A stretch of DNA of 64,000 nucleotides. It comes from Niabella drilacis (GTDB lineage: Bacteria; Bacteroidota; Bacteroidia; Chitinophagales; Chitinophagaceae). Shown here piece after piece: positions 8,787 through 18,713 of this stretch (its first letter is position 1; each line of letters starts with the position of its first letter). The notes beneath the pieces were generated by a model that was given only the letters and a program-made list of their open reading frames with translations, had not been told where the DNA came from and ran no database searches. The position numbers and the translations under genes were made by a program. The stretch is from NCBI RefSeq assembly GCF_900101395.1, contig NZ_FMZO01000002.1, positions 385,840 to 449,839 on the forward strand. The letters run 5' to 3'.

Positions 8787-10052
8787 ATGAACGAAATCAT
8801 TTGCCCGAATTGCAACAAGGCTTTTAAAGTTGATGAAGCAGGATATGCGGATATCATTAAGCAAGTCCGTAACCACCAATTTGAAGAAGAATTACAAGCC
8901 CGGCTTTCGCTTGCTGAAAAGGAAAAAGAAGGTGCCGTAAAATTAGCCGAAGCCAATGTTAGAAATGCTTTACAGGAACAACTTGCAAAGAAAGACAAAG
9001 AGCTCACTGAATTAAACGCAAGAAATCAGTTGGCGTTGTCAGAACAGATAGGCAGGAAAGATGCGGAAATTACCCAGTTAAAATCAAAAATTGAAAATGT
9101 TGAAGTTGAGAAAAAGCTTGCGGTGAACGAAGCTGTTCAAAAGGTTGAGAAAGAGCGAGATGATTTGAAAAGCGATTTAAAGACAAAAGAATTGGAAAAA
9201 CAAAATCTTGAAAGTTCTTTAAAGCAACAATATTTTACTGAATTGCAAAATAAGGATGCAATAATCAAATACAAAGATGATGAGATTGCCCGGGTCAAAG
9301 ACATGAAGCTAAGGCTATCTACAAAAATGATAGGTGAAACACTGGAACAGCATTGTGAGACCGAATTTAATAAACTTCGTGCAACAGCTTTTCAAAGCGC
9401 TTATTTTGAAAAAGACAACGACTCAAAGTCTGGCAGCAAAGGTGATTTTATTTACAGGGAAACTGATGAAGCAGGCAATGAAATCATTTCAATAATGTTT
9501 GAAATGAAAAACGAAGGCGACGAAACAGCAACAAAAAAAAGAAACGAGGATTTTTTAAAAGAACTGGACAAAGACCGCTGCGAAAAGAAATGCGAATACG
9601 CTATCCTCGTTTCGCTTTTAGAGGCAGAGAGTGAATATTATAATTCGGGGATTGTAGACGTTTCTCATAAATATAAAAAGATGTATGTTGTCCGTCCGCA
9701 GTTTTTCATACCCATCATTACATTACTCCGTAATGCCGCCATGAACTCATTGCAATACAAAGCGGAACTTGCAATTATAAGAAATCAAAATATAGATATC
9801 GCAAATTTTGAAGAAAAAATAAATACGTTTAAAGAAGGGTTTGCAAGAAATTACGAGCTGGCAAGCCGTAAATTCAAAACAGCTATTGAAGAAATTGACA
9901 AAACGATTACGCATTTGGAAAAGACTAAAGAAGCCTTGCTTTCATCCGATAACAATCTTCGCCTTGCGAATCAAAAAGCGGAGGATCTGACCATCAAAAA
10001 ATTAACGCACGGAAACGCCACAATGAAATCTAAATTTGACGAACTTAAATAA
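8787..10052 (+). CDS. DUF2130 domain protein (coiled coil plus RmuC-like nuclease fold)
   Basis: An earlier in-frame start exists at 8691, but [20 protein letters not shown] at 8787 is the usual DUF2130 opening. It has a CxxC half-knuckle, so I prefer the ATG at 8787. The 421-residue product has a Cys-x-x-Cys N-terminus, a coiled coil to about residue 185, the conserved DUF2130 core ([52 protein letters not shown]) and a second coiled coil at the end. The GDF and E-x-K motifs suggest a PD-(D/E)XK-like nuclease fold related to RmuC; that is an inference. Its stop codon sits 14 bases before the ATG of the helicase gene, or overlaps its TTG start, so the two are probably translated together. Confidence 0.88.
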   Translation: MNEIICPNCNKAFKVDEAGYADIIKQVRNHQFEEELQARLSLAEKEKEGAVKLAEANVRNALQEQLAKKDKELTELNARNQLALSEQIGRKDAEITQLKSKIENVEVEKKLAVNEAVQKVEKERDDLKSDLKTKELEKQNLESSLKQQYFTELQNKDAIIKYKDDEIARVKDMKLRLSTKMIGETLEQHCETEFNKLRATAFQSAYFEKDNDSKSGSKGDFIYRETDEAGNEIISIMFEMKNEGDETATKKRNEDFLKELDKDRCEKKCEYAILVSLLEAESEYYNSGIVDVSHKYKKMYVVRPQFFIPIITLLRNAAMNSLQYKAELAIIRNQNIDIANFEEKINTFKEGFARNYELASRKFKTAIEEIDKTITHLEKTKEALLSSDNNLRLANQKAEDLTIKKLTHGNATMKSKFDELK

Positions 10053-10065
10053 ATTGCCAGAACAC

Positions 10066-13000
10066 ATGCAGGAACAATCAGCTCTTTTAATACATAAGCA
10101 TACACTGCCCTTTTTAAACATCTCGTTATATCTGAACGATATTAAGCCCGTTTTGTCGTTGTCAATTGAAAATACTTCCGATGAAGACGCTGCTCAATTG
10201 GATGTAAGAATAACTGCCGACCTTCCCTGTATTGAAGTCTTCACCTATACTGTTTCATCTGTTCCTGCTAAAAAGCATGTAAAAATCCCGGTTGAGCAGT
10301 TGAAAGTAAACCGCGATTTTCTCAACAAGATTTCAGAAACTGAAAAGGCAAACCTTGCCATTGAGGTGCTTGTAAAAGAAGTTGTCCTGCTCAAAGAAAC
10401 GATTGCAATAAATATTCACCCGCTGGAATATTTTGGCGGGTTGCAGGTATTGCCCGAATTGATAGCGACCTATGTTACCCCAAATCATCCCTACGTCTAT
10501 CACATCAAGCGAAAAGCGGTTGAGATATTAGCGCAGCAGGGATTAAGAACGGCCTTTGAAGGCTATCAGAGCAATGATCCGGAACGGGTGTTGCAGATGA
10601 TGTCGGCTATATATTCCGCAATACAACGCGAGGGCATTGTTTACAGCTCATTGCCCCCGGGTTATGAGGAAACCGGGCAAAGGTTGCGGTTATTGAATAC
10701 GATTCAGCAGGAAAAGTTCGGAAACTGTATTGACCTTAGTTTGCTATTTGCCGCTTGTTTGGAAGCCGTTGGCTTAAATCCAATTCTAATAATAGTTCGT
10801 GAACATGCTTTTGTTGGTTGTTGGTTGCAGGATGATAAATTTTCTGAGGTTATTAATGACGACAAAACCGCCATTACCAAGCGGCTTTCAAAAGGCATTC
10901 GTGAGATGGCAGCTGTTGAAGCAACAAGTGTGTGCAAAGGGAATAACATCAAATTTAGTGATGCGCTCAATGCAGGCGAAGCGCAGTTAGTTCAAAAAGA
11001 GGATTTTTTGCTTTCGGTGGATATAAAACGTGCAAGAACGCTGCGGATACGTCCGTTGCCGCTGTTGACAAATGAAACAGGAACGCGGTTAGATGAGGAG
11101 GCGTTAAAGCAAACGGAAACGGCTGCAATGGAAAAACACTTTGAGATCGGTACCATTTATCAGGACGAGCTCTTGCAGGGTAAGATGCCAAAAACGAAAC
11201 AAAAAATATGGGAACGAAAGCTGTTAGATTTATCGCTCCGTAACAATTTGCTGAATTTGCATATGACCCGTAATATGCTTCAGCTGGTAGATATAGATAT
11301 TAATAACCTGGAAGATACGTTATCCGATGGGAAAAGTTTTGCTATTCTTCCTAATCCAAATGCAGAGGTATTGCGAAAATATAATTTGTTTTCGCAACCG
11401 ATTCATCATTCATCGCCATTATACCAATTAGCAAATGATGAGCTAAAACACAGTCGTTTATTAACGCACTATCATCAGCAGGATTTAGATAACATTCTCA
11501 TATATATTCATAAAAATGCAAAGCAGGCAATTGACGAGAACGGTTCAAGTACTTTGTATTTGGCAATTGGACTACTTAAATGGTTTGACAGAAAAACGCC
11601 GGAACAACCGCGATACGCACCCATTCTGTTATTGCCGGTAGAAATAAGCCGGAGATCAGTAAATAGCCGGTTTACATTAAAAAGCCGCGAAGAAGAAACC
11701 ATGATAAATATTACGCTCGTGGAATTTCTCCGGCAGGAATACGAACTGAATCTGGGAGCATTAGAGCAGCTGCCTGCTGATGAAAAAGGGGTTGATGTGG
11801 CAAAAGTGATGGGCATTTTGCGCAGGGCCATTATGCAGTTGAAGGGTTGGGATGTAGAGGAGCAGTTGGTTTTGGGTAATTTCTCATTCAGCAAACTAAT
11901 ACTTTGGAAAGATATCGTAGTGCACCAGGAAGCACTGCTTAAAAGCGACATGGTGCGGAGTTTGGTAGATGGTAAATTACAGCTTAATGAGCATCACGAA
12001 CCACGTTCTGCCGGTGATTTCGACAATATTCAATCGCAGTCGGTAATATTACCCATACCAACTGATATTTCGCAAATGGAGGCCGTGCTTACTGCACAAC
12101 AAGGGAGCAGTTTTGTTTTACACGGTCCCCCCGGTACAGGCAAATCTCAAACCATTACCAATATTATAGCGGATGCATTGTATCGTGGAAAAAGAGTATT
12201 GTTTGTAGCTGCAAAAAAGGCAGCTTTAGACGTGGTACACAGGCGACTGGAGCAGATCGGGCTTGCTCCGTTTACGCTGGAGCTACACTCTAATAAATCT
12301 AAAAAATCGGACGTATTAGCGCAGTTGGCAACATCAATTGAAACGGTAAAGAATGCCCGGATAGCTGATTTTCAACAGGAGGCACAACGGCTGGATACTG
12401 CAAAAAGATCTATCAGTGAATATGTAAATGTGCTGCACCAGAAGCAGCAAACGGGATGGAGTTTATACGACAGTATTACTGCGTTGGAGAATTACAGCGA
12501 TAAAAAAAGTCCGGATAATTTTATTCCCGAAACAGCGCTGCAGCAATTAAACGCAACACGCTGGCAGCAATGGACGGATTGGCTCCCGCAGTTTCAATCG
12601 ATACTAAAGCTGCTGGTTCATCCTTCTGAAAATCCGCTGACCGCTTTGTCTTTACCGCAGTATGCTCCTTCAGTAAATGATGCGATCTTACAGCAGACAC
12701 AAAAACTATTAAGCCTTTTACAGGAGGTGCAGGGTAAATCATCCGCGTTGGCTAAGGCAATATACTTTCCTTTTTCAATCCAGTCTAAAACAGAGTGGGA
12801 ACAATTTGTTGAGGTTATAAAGGCTTTTCAACAACTGCCTGACGTTCCTTTAGAACTGATACGCTATTTATCTGACAAAGAAAATTACAGCGTTTACGAG
12901 GAGTGGAGTAAGACGTTCCGGCAATATACGCAGGTGATTGCTACAATACATAATTTACCTGACACACCGTCGGAGTTTAGTCACTATCTTTCGGACAGTG

Positions 13001-16000
13001 AAAATTACAATGTATATGAGGAGTGGAGCAAGACATTCGCTCAATATCTATCTGCATTAAATAGGATTTTGCAAGATTATAACCGCAGTATTTTGAATAC
13101 AGACATTTCAGCTGCAGAAATGCAATGGAAACAGGCCCAGCGAAGTTGGTTCTTGCCAAAATGGTTGCAAACAAGGAAAATCAAAAAACAATTATCTGCT
13201 TTTCGAAATACTCCATTTAGCAATAAAAGCGAAGTTGATCAGTTTTTTGTCAGCCATAATCAGTTACAGGAAGTGCAAAGAACCTTACAGGAAAACCGCT
13301 TCGTGGAACTGCAAAAGGCATTAAAAAACTTATTCAAAGGGGAGCAGACGGATGTTTCGGATATTGATAAGAAGGCGGCATTCATTCAGGATTTGAATAG
13401 CCAGCGGCAGGAAATAAAACGATTTTTACAGCAAAGCCGGTTTGTAACGGTGCAACAATCGTTAAAAAACTTATACAAAGATGAACGAACAGATCTATCC
13501 GATATCGAAAATAAAGCTGCATCAGTTAAGCATTTGAGCAGGATAACAAACAATTGGGAACGGAATGCGCTTGATAAATGGGTTCAGACATGGCAGGATA
13601 AAGGCTTACACTATTCTGATGAGGTGCGACAAAAGAATCGCACCGCAATTGATGACTTTATAAGGCTTACATCAGTCTTCAGCGAGCAAAGGGAAAATTA
13701 CAAAATACTTACGGGTATTCGTTTCGGGCAGGAAGAAAACTGGAATAATGAAGTTATTAAACAGCTGCAGCATATACAGGCGCACCTCCCGCATTTAAAA
13801 AATTGGATGAACTATCTGCAGCTTTGTAAGCAGGGCGAAGCTTTGCAATTGCAATGGCTTATAAACGCATACGAAAATCAATGGTGCAATGCTGAAGATA
13901 TTTCAGATTATTTCCATTTTACGGTTCATGCTTCCGTTGCACGACAAATTATTTCACAGCACGAGGCGTTAAGTTTGTTCAACGCCGCATTGTTTGAAAG
14001 TAAAATTGAGCAGTACAAGAAAATTGTGAAAGACTTTCAATACCTGACCATTCAGGAGTTGCGGGCAAAATTGGCCGCACAGCTGCCGGATACTACTGCC
14101 GAAGCAATGCAAAGTTCGGAAGTTGGCATTTTACAACGAGCTATTAAAAACAGGGGCAGGGGATTGAGTATAAGAAAGCTGTTTGACCAAATACCCGCGT
14201 TACTTCCCCGAATTGCGCCCTGTATGCTAATGAGCCCGATTTCAGTGGCACAGTATTTTGACGTAAACACAAAACATTTTGATCTTTTAATTTTTGATGA
14301 GGCATCACAGCTTCCAACCTGTGAAGCAGTCAGTGCCCTGGCAAGAGCAAAACAGGCAGTGATTGTTGGTGACCCAAAACAAATGCCACCCACTTCCTTT
14401 TTTAGCACCATAAAACTGGATGAAGAAAATATGGATGTGGAGGATTTGGAAAGTATTTTGGATGATTGCTTATCCCTATCTGTTCCTTCAAAATATTTAT
14501 TGCGGCATTATCGCAGCAAACACGAAAGTTTAATTGCATTTAGTAACGCGAATTATTATGAAAATAAACTTCTTACATTCCCTTCGTCAGATGATTTAAA
14601 CCGTAAAGTGAAGTATCATCATGTGGAAGGATTTTACGACAAGGGAAAAACCCGAACCAATACCTTTGAGGCAGATGAAATTATACACTACATCCAGTCG
14701 CATTACAGCAACCCGCAAAAACGTAAGTTAAGTGTGGGTGTTGTTACGTTTAGCCAGGTACAGCAAAATCTGATTGAGGAAAAGCTGCAAAAGCTGTTTA
14801 TGAGTGACCCGGAACTGGAGGAATACGCAAATGAAAAGGATGAAACTTTGTTTGTTAAAAACCTGGAAAATGTGCAGGGGGATGAACGGGACATTATTCT
14901 GTTTTCCGTTTGCTATGCACCTGATGAAGAAGGTAAAATGAGTATGAATTTTGGACCATTGAATCGGGATGGAGGCTGGCGCAGGTTAAATGTAGCTGTA
15001 ACCCGGGCCCGTTATGAAATGCATATGTTCGCAACATTGCAGGCGGACAAAATTGATATGAACCGTACATCTGCCGAAGGTGTAGCGGGACTGAAAGCAT
15101 TTTTGCAATTCGCAGAAAAGGGACATTTAGGGGTTCGTCCCGAAGATGTTCAGGATGCCTTAAGCAAGCAACATTTATCTGTATCTGTTAGCAAAAAGCT
15201 GCAGGAAAGAGGATTGGAGGTTAGATGTAATATTGGCACTTCGGGATTTAAAGTAGATATTGGTATTGTACATCCCGATAAGCCGCAGCAATATATCCTG
15301 GGGATTGTAATCGACGGGTATTACTATTACAATGCCCAGACCGCCAACGACAGGGAAATGGTAATGCCTTCCGTACTAAAGGCATTGGGTTGGAACCTTC
15401 ATCGTATTTGGACGATTGACTGGCATGAAAATGCCGGTAAAATTATTGATACAATAGTTGAACGGGTAAAGCAGTTGCAAACAGCGGCCGAAATTAAAGA
15501 GGTAACTGACGCCGGACCGGCTGCAGCGCGTTTATTTGAACCTGTTAAAGCTCTGCCAGCGGAACCGACAATCATCAATGTTGCAAGCAAGCAGAAGCCT
15601 TATGTAAATTATACGTTAACTGCTATTCCTAATGCCAGTAGTGAAACAATATTTGAGTTTCAAAATCGTAATACCATAAAACAACAGATACAATATTTAG
15701 TTAATGCAGAAGCCCCGATTAGTAAGAATTTATTGTATAAGAAAGTATTACAGGCATGGAATATCAGTCGTGCAGGTACAAGGCTGGACAGGTATTTGGA
15801 AGAAATTATAAGAGAGATCAATTTAGTGCATACGACACATCATCAGCTGTTTTATTGGAACAACAACACAACGTTAGATCACTACCGTAGCAATGACATA
15901 GAGAAGCGAAATATGGAGGATATAGCCCCTGAAGAAATCTTAGTTGCTTTGCAGGAAGTTGTAACAAACAATTTAAGCATTGAAGAAGATGAGCTGCTTC

Positions 16001-16149
16001 GTTACCTGGCCCGCACTTTTGGCTTTTCCAAGGTGGGGAGACAGATTGACACCTTATTGCGTTATGTGATTGACAGGGCAGTACGACAAGGTAAATTGAG
16101 AAGAGAAAATGATCGGGTGAAATTGGGTAGCAAATGGATGACTGTTTAG
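10066..16149 (+). CDS. DUF4011/DUF3320 superfamily 1 helicase fused to a Vsr-like nuclease
   Basis: The giant protein has 2,027 residues from ATG 10066; a TTG at 10036 inside the preceding gene is an alternative. It has an N-terminal beta-rich region with a transglutaminase-like patch (EKFGNCIDLSLLFAACLEAV), then DUF4011 at about residues 370-650 (IWERKLLDLSLRNNLLNLH). An SF1 helicase follows: Walker A GPPGTGKSQT near residue 687, Walker B LLIFDEASQLP near 1407, motif V VQGDERDII and motif VI LNVAVTRAR near 1641. A long helical insertion splits the helicase. At about residue 1727 begins an MTES_1575/DUF559-type endonuclease (FKVDIGIVHP, VIDGYYYYNA, LGWNLHRIWTIDW), and DUF3320 closes the protein. 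The architecture matches the single-gene antiviral candidate called Hhe in defence catalogues (from memory). Confidence 0.9.
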   Translation: MQEQSALLIHKHTLPFLNISLYLNDIKPVLSLSIENTSDEDAAQLDVRITADLPCIEVFTYTVSSVPAKKHVKIPVEQLKVNRDFLNKISETEKANLAIEVLVKEVVLLKETIAINIHPLEYFGGLQVLPELIATYVTPNHPYVYHIKRKAVEILAQQGLRTAFEGYQSNDPERVLQMMSAIYSAIQREGIVYSSLPPGYEETGQRLRLLNTIQQEKFGNCIDLSLLFAACLEAVGLNPILIIVREHAFVGCWLQDDKFSEVINDDKTAITKRLSKGIREMAAVEATSVCKGNNIKFSDALNAGEAQLVQKEDFLLSVDIKRARTLRIRPLPLLTNETGTRLDEEALKQTETAAMEKHFEIGTIYQDELLQGKMPKTKQKIWERKLLDLSLRNNLLNLHMTRNMLQLVDIDINNLEDTLSDGKSFAILPNPNAEVLRKYNLFSQPIHHSSPLYQLANDELKHSRLLTHYHQQDLDNILIYIHKNAKQAIDENGSSTLYLAIGLLKWFDRKTPEQPRYAPILLLPVEISRRSVNSRFTLKSREEETMINITLVEFLRQEYELNLGALEQLPADEKGVDVAKVMGILRRAIMQLKGWDVEEQLVLGNFSFSKLILWKDIVVHQEALLKSDMVRSLVDGKLQLNEHHEPRSAGDFDNIQSQSVILPIPTDISQMEAVLTAQQGSSFVLHGPPGTGKSQTITNIIADALYRGKRVLFVAAKKAALDVVHRRLEQIGLAPFTLELHSNKSKKSDVLAQLATSIETVKNARIADFQQEAQRLDTAKRSISEYVNVLHQKQQTGWSLYDSITALENYSDKKSPDNFIPETALQQLNATRWQQWTDWLPQFQSILKLLVHPSENPLTALSLPQYAPSVNDAILQQTQKLLSLLQEVQGKSSALAKAIYFPFSIQSKTEWEQFVEVIKAFQQLPDVPLELIRYLSDKENYSVYEEWSKTFRQYTQVIATIHNLPDTPSEFSHYLSDSENYNVYEEWSKTFAQYLSALNRILQDYNRSILNTDISAAEMQWKQAQRSWFLPKWLQTRKIKKQLSAFRNTPFSNKSEVDQFFVSHNQLQEVQRTLQENRFVELQKALKNLFKGEQTDVSDIDKKAAFIQDLNSQRQEIKRFLQQSRFVTVQQSLKNLYKDERTDLSDIENKAASVKHLSRITNNWERNALDKWVQTWQDKGLHYSDEVRQKNRTAIDDFIRLTSVFSEQRENYKILTGIRFGQEENWNNEVIKQLQHIQAHLPHLKNWMNYLQLCKQGEALQLQWLINAYENQWCNAEDISDYFHFTVHASVARQIISQHEALSLFNAALFESKIEQYKKIVKDFQYLTIQELRAKLAAQLPDTTAEAMQSSEVGILQRAIKNRGRGLSIRKLFDQIPALLPRIAPCMLMSPISVAQYFDVNTKHFDLLIFDEASQLPTCEAVSALARAKQAVIVGDPKQMPPTSFFSTIKLDEENMDVEDLESILDDCLSLSVPSKYLLRHYRSKHESLIAFSNANYYENKLLTFPSSDDLNRKVKYHHVEGFYDKGKTRTNTFEADEIIHYIQSHYSNPQKRKLSVGVVTFSQVQQNLIEEKLQKLFMSDPELEEYANEKDETLFVKNLENVQGDERDIILFSVCYAPDEEGKMSMNFGPLNRDGGWRRLNVAVTRARYEMHMFATLQADKIDMNRTSAEGVAGLKAFLQFAEKGHLGVRPEDVQDALSKQHLSVSVSKKLQERGLEVRCNIGTSGFKVDIGIVHPDKPQQYILGIVIDGYYYYNAQTANDREMVMPSVLKALGWNLHRIWTIDWHENAGKIIDTIVERVKQLQTAAEIKEVTDAGPAAARLFEPVKALPAEPTIINVASKQKPYVNYTLTAIPNASSETIFEFQNRNTIKQQIQYLVNAEAPISKNLLYKKVLQAWNISRAGTRLDRYLEEIIREINLVHTTHHQLFYWNNNTTLDHYRSNDIEKRNMEDIAPEEILVALQEVVTNNLSIEEDELLRYLARTFGFSKVGRQIDTLLRYVIDRAVRQGKLRRENDRVKLGSKWMTV
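12832..13050 (+). repeat. Internal tandem duplication A in the helicase gene
   Basis: Two adjacent segments of about 100 bases encode near-identical peptides: LSDKENYSVYEEWSKTFRQY at about 12868-12927 and LSDSENYNVYEEWSKTFAQY at about 12988-13047. The unit is roughly 40 residues and lies in the helical insertion between the helicase motor halves. Differences are spread through the copies, so the duplication is not brand new. Confidence 0.8.
13277..13536 (+). repeat. Internal tandem duplication B in the helicase gene
   Basis: Two segments of about 115 bases, separated by about 25 bases, encode RFVELQKALKNLFKGEQTDV and RFVTVQQSLKNLYKDERTDL, each followed by SDI(D/E).KAA. They lie some 230 bases after duplication A in the same helical insertion and extend its coiled or helical arm. 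Confidence 0.8.
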
Positions 16150-16770
16150 TAGGACCAGATAAGAAAAGGTCGATAATAGGGTATTGTTATAAAGGAGAAA
16201 GTTGCTGCATAGCAGTTGAATTGTTTTGTAATTACAGCGGTGGCTGGCAGCCTTAATAAGGATGATGATCAATGCCCGTAAACAATGAAGACAACAACAG
16301 AGAAAAAATTTGATAAGCTAGTCTAAGAAGGTATTTTACCAGGTTTTGAAACCTCCTGGATTTAAAAAGAAGGCGTACAAATTTTATCTGCAAAGAACGG
16401 AATCAGGACAAATAATCAATATTCAAAAAAGCACCTGGTATGCAAAAGACCATAAAAACATGCATTTGGATATACTAAAATGGCCAATGTGTAAAAGAAT
16501 AATAGGTAACGCCAAGGACCCAAGCCTCCCTGTTCTACCAATGCCAATACCCATACGACCCATTCCAGGGCCATCGGCCCGGCAGATCATTGCAATGCTG
16601 GAATTTATTCCGGATGCCAAAATACGCTACGGAGCGGGCAGTGCCATAGGCACTGCCCATTGTCTCCCAAGTCTCCCCGTCCCACCAATCCCGGTATATA
16701 ATTACAAAAAATAGTATTTTAGCAAGACAACAAATAGCAAACGAAAACATTCATTAAAAAACACTGCAAT
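16150..16770 (+). repeat. Intergenic region with family A repeat and promoter
   Basis: A 122-codon frame exists at 16346-16714, but its C-terminal half is the translation of repeat A, so I do not call a gene. Bases about 16505-16690 carry repeat A (AAGCCTCCCTGTTCTACCAA, GGCCCGGCAGATCATTGCAA, TTTATTCCGGATGCCAAAA, ACGGAGCGGGCAGTGCCATA). A -7-like box TATTTTAG at 16715-16722, followed by CAAG, is the likely promoter for the gene at 16771. Confidence 0.6.
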
Positions 16771-17442
16771 ATGGGCTTGGACATGCGGCCAATGGGAAAA
16801 CCCAAACCGGGATTTGAAAAAAGATTTGAAGAGGTTTTTATAATGGTAACCCAGAATAAAATACCAAAGCGAAAGCTTATAGATAAGCTAAAAGGCAAAA
16901 AGCAGCAAACCAAAGAAGCACTGCTACAGGAGTGGCGGGCAAACCAAATCCCAAGTTATGAGGCTTTAAAAGCGCCAAGAGTAGGCAGGGATAAAGAAGC
17001 TGATAACTGGATCAGAAGTCGATACGATGAACTGGAGCAAAAACCTTTATTGGAAAGTTTTTTAAAAGAATATGAAGGATATTACGTAATTGAATTAGCC
17101 AAAGAGTTGGATGGCGTTCCTGTTTACATCGCCATGGGGCAGGATGAGAATGTTTTCAGGGGAGAATTTCTTCGGAATTGTGTTGATATATTGGGCGAAG
17201 ACCTTGCATATCAAGCGTGGAGTTCCAAATTTGCGACGGAAACATTGGATTATGGCAATAAGTTAATGGTTACTGCTGATAGGTTGGCGGAGGAAAATGG
17301 ATTGAAGCATTTAAAGGAACAGCGACTACCACCCGATGCAGATGAGGATACTATGGAAAGTAAGTTGCACATTGTGTATTCATTAGCCCGGTGGCTGATA
17401 TTTTACGGGAAAAACGGACATGGATATGAAGCAGACTTTTAG
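16771..17442 (+). CDS. Conserved hypothetical protein (223 aa)
   Basis: The product is a 223-residue soluble protein starting MGLDMRPMGKPKPGFEKRFE. It is rich in charged helices in its first half and ends with the distinctive LHIVYSLARWLIFYGKNGHG. I recall full-length homologues in diverse bacteria that keep the 'MGLD.RP.GKP' start, the central YEGYYVIELAKELDGVPVYI and the 'FYGKNGHGYEAD' end, so the gene looks intact. I know no function; such proteins are often annotated only as hypothetical. The next gene's reading frame overlaps its 3' end, but that gene's likely start is 86 bases downstream. Confidence 0.82.
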   Translation: MGLDMRPMGKPKPGFEKRFEEVFIMVTQNKIPKRKLIDKLKGKKQQTKEALLQEWRANQIPSYEALKAPRVGRDKEADNWIRSRYDELEQKPLLESFLKEYEGYYVIELAKELDGVPVYIAMGQDENVFRGEFLRNCVDILGEDLAYQAWSSKFATETLDYGNKLMVTADRLAEENGLKHLKEQRLPPDADEDTMESKLHIVYSLARWLIFYGKNGHGYEADF

Positions 17443-17527
17443 AAACAATATTTCTGGCTGTATTGCCTTTCTGACTCTGGCTCGCGGGCTCTTAGCCTTA
17501 AAACAAAAAAACTTCAACCTAATAAAC

Positions 17528-18184
17528 ATGGAGCGATCAAAACTGGTATTAATGATGAGCATTTTGCTTAGCTTGCTTGGGTGTGCGGAACCAAAAGAAA
17601 GAAGGCACGAAATGTCTAAGGAAGAAGAAAAGCAGATCCTTCAATATTATGAAACACTCCACAATAGGCCCATTTACAAAGGGCTTACCGGAAACATCAT
17701 TGATACAGTTCCGGACGACAGACTTTTACAGGTAGTATTTGATAATCTGGGAGAGCAGCTTCCAAAGGATTATGAAAAAGAATATGAAACGGTTATGACC
17801 TGGAATAAATCGATGCAGGCTATTTATATGATCTGGCTGCTGGAAGCTGAGGTGAATAACGGCGGTTATAACCAGTTTTACTATAACCCCAGCGGACAGT
17901 TTTACCCACTCCTGCCGGATGCATTAAGACGGGTGGGGGCCAGCCAATTTGCAGCGCTTACGCAAAAAGCGAATGATACCTATCAAAAGGAAAATACAAG
18001 GATAACGAAATATCAGGATGGATCGTCGGAGGGATTTAGTAAATCGTATGACAATAACCCGCTTGATGTTTATGATGATGCTTTTTATGCGCTCTATAAA
18101 AAAGAAAATCTTCAACAAATTCAGGTGGATTACATAAGGAAACATAAGCAGGACTTTGTGAGCGAGCTAATAGGGACTAAATAA
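17528..18184 (+). CDS. DMP19 family (DUF4375) lipoprotein
   Basis: An upstream in-frame start at 17420 overlaps the previous gene. The ATG at 17528 is better, because it gives a lipoprotein signal (MERSKLVLMMSILLSLLGCA, Cys at residue 19). The domain that follows carries the family hallmark NGGYNQFYYNPSG after a helical EAEVN segment (about residues 113-130), then DALRRVGA and a C-terminal helix ending in IRKHKQDFVSELIG. In Neisseria the DMP19 protein is a DNA mimic that blocks a repressor. Most bacterial DUF4375 proteins have no known role and often appear as orphan immunity-like genes. A periplasmic, lipid-anchored form would not fit DNA mimicry. Confidence 0.82.
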   Translation: MERSKLVLMMSILLSLLGCAEPKERRHEMSKEEEKQILQYYETLHNRPIYKGLTGNIIDTVPDDRLLQVVFDNLGEQLPKDYEKEYETVMTWNKSMQAIYMIWLLEAEVNNGGYNQFYYNPSGQFYPLLPDALRRVGASQFAALTQKANDTYQKENTRITKYQDGSSEGFSKSYDNNPLDVYDDAFYALYKKENLQQIQVDYIRKHKQDFVSELIGTK

Positions 18185-18713
18185 CAGGTTTTTATAAAGG
18201 GCCATTGACCCGGCAGATCATTGCAACTCAGGAATTTATTCCGGGAGCCAAAACATACTCCGGAGCGGGGAGATCCATCGGTCCGCCCGCCTGCCCGAAT
18301 GAATTCATTCAGGCGGGGATGACCCGGTCGGACGGGCACGGCCCATATGTTCCAATACTGGCGCAGGTCTCTGACCTGTGCCTGCTTGTTACTTTATCTC
18401 TTAAATGCCGTCTGCAAACCTCCCTGTCCCACCAACTCAGGTACACCACCCGCCAAGGCAATACTTCCCGTTACTGTTCCCCATAAAAACGCTTTGTTAA
18501 GGAATATATAAACCAACGGGATACTTTTTCACCAATTGCAAAAAATAAGTACATTAGCGCAACAACCGTTTTGTAAAGTTGTCTCAAGCATGGATACCAG
18601 AACGGTTACAAAGCGACTGGATTTAGTAAGTGTTGAATATCCGTATTTAAGTATTTACAAACGATTATAAGCGTTTAATAGTTACGGTAGTTGGAAAGCG
18701 ACCAGGTAATGCC
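18185..18713 (+). repeat. Repeat-promoter-leader module upstream of the 18714 gene
   Basis: No gene is present. Bases about 18190-18520 are repeat family A (TTGACCCGGCAGATCATTGC, TTTATTCCGGGAGCCAAAA, CTCCGGAGCGGGGA) with extra insertions and a degenerate form of the TTACGG/CCGTAA dyad near 18472. A promoter box TACATTAG lies at 18550-18557. The leader repeats elements of the other modules: TACCAGAACGGTTACAAAG near 18595 and TTACAAACGATTATAAGCGT near 18654. Confidence 0.6.

Noticed and set aside
14052-14411. A 119-codon minus-strand frame inside the helicase gene
   Set aside because: It is antisense to the helicase Walker B region. Ser-rich composition is typical of a shadow frame.
16346-16714. 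A 122-codon open frame after the helicase gene
   Set aside because: Its C-terminal half is the translation of dispersed repeat A and its N-terminal half has no recognisable features.
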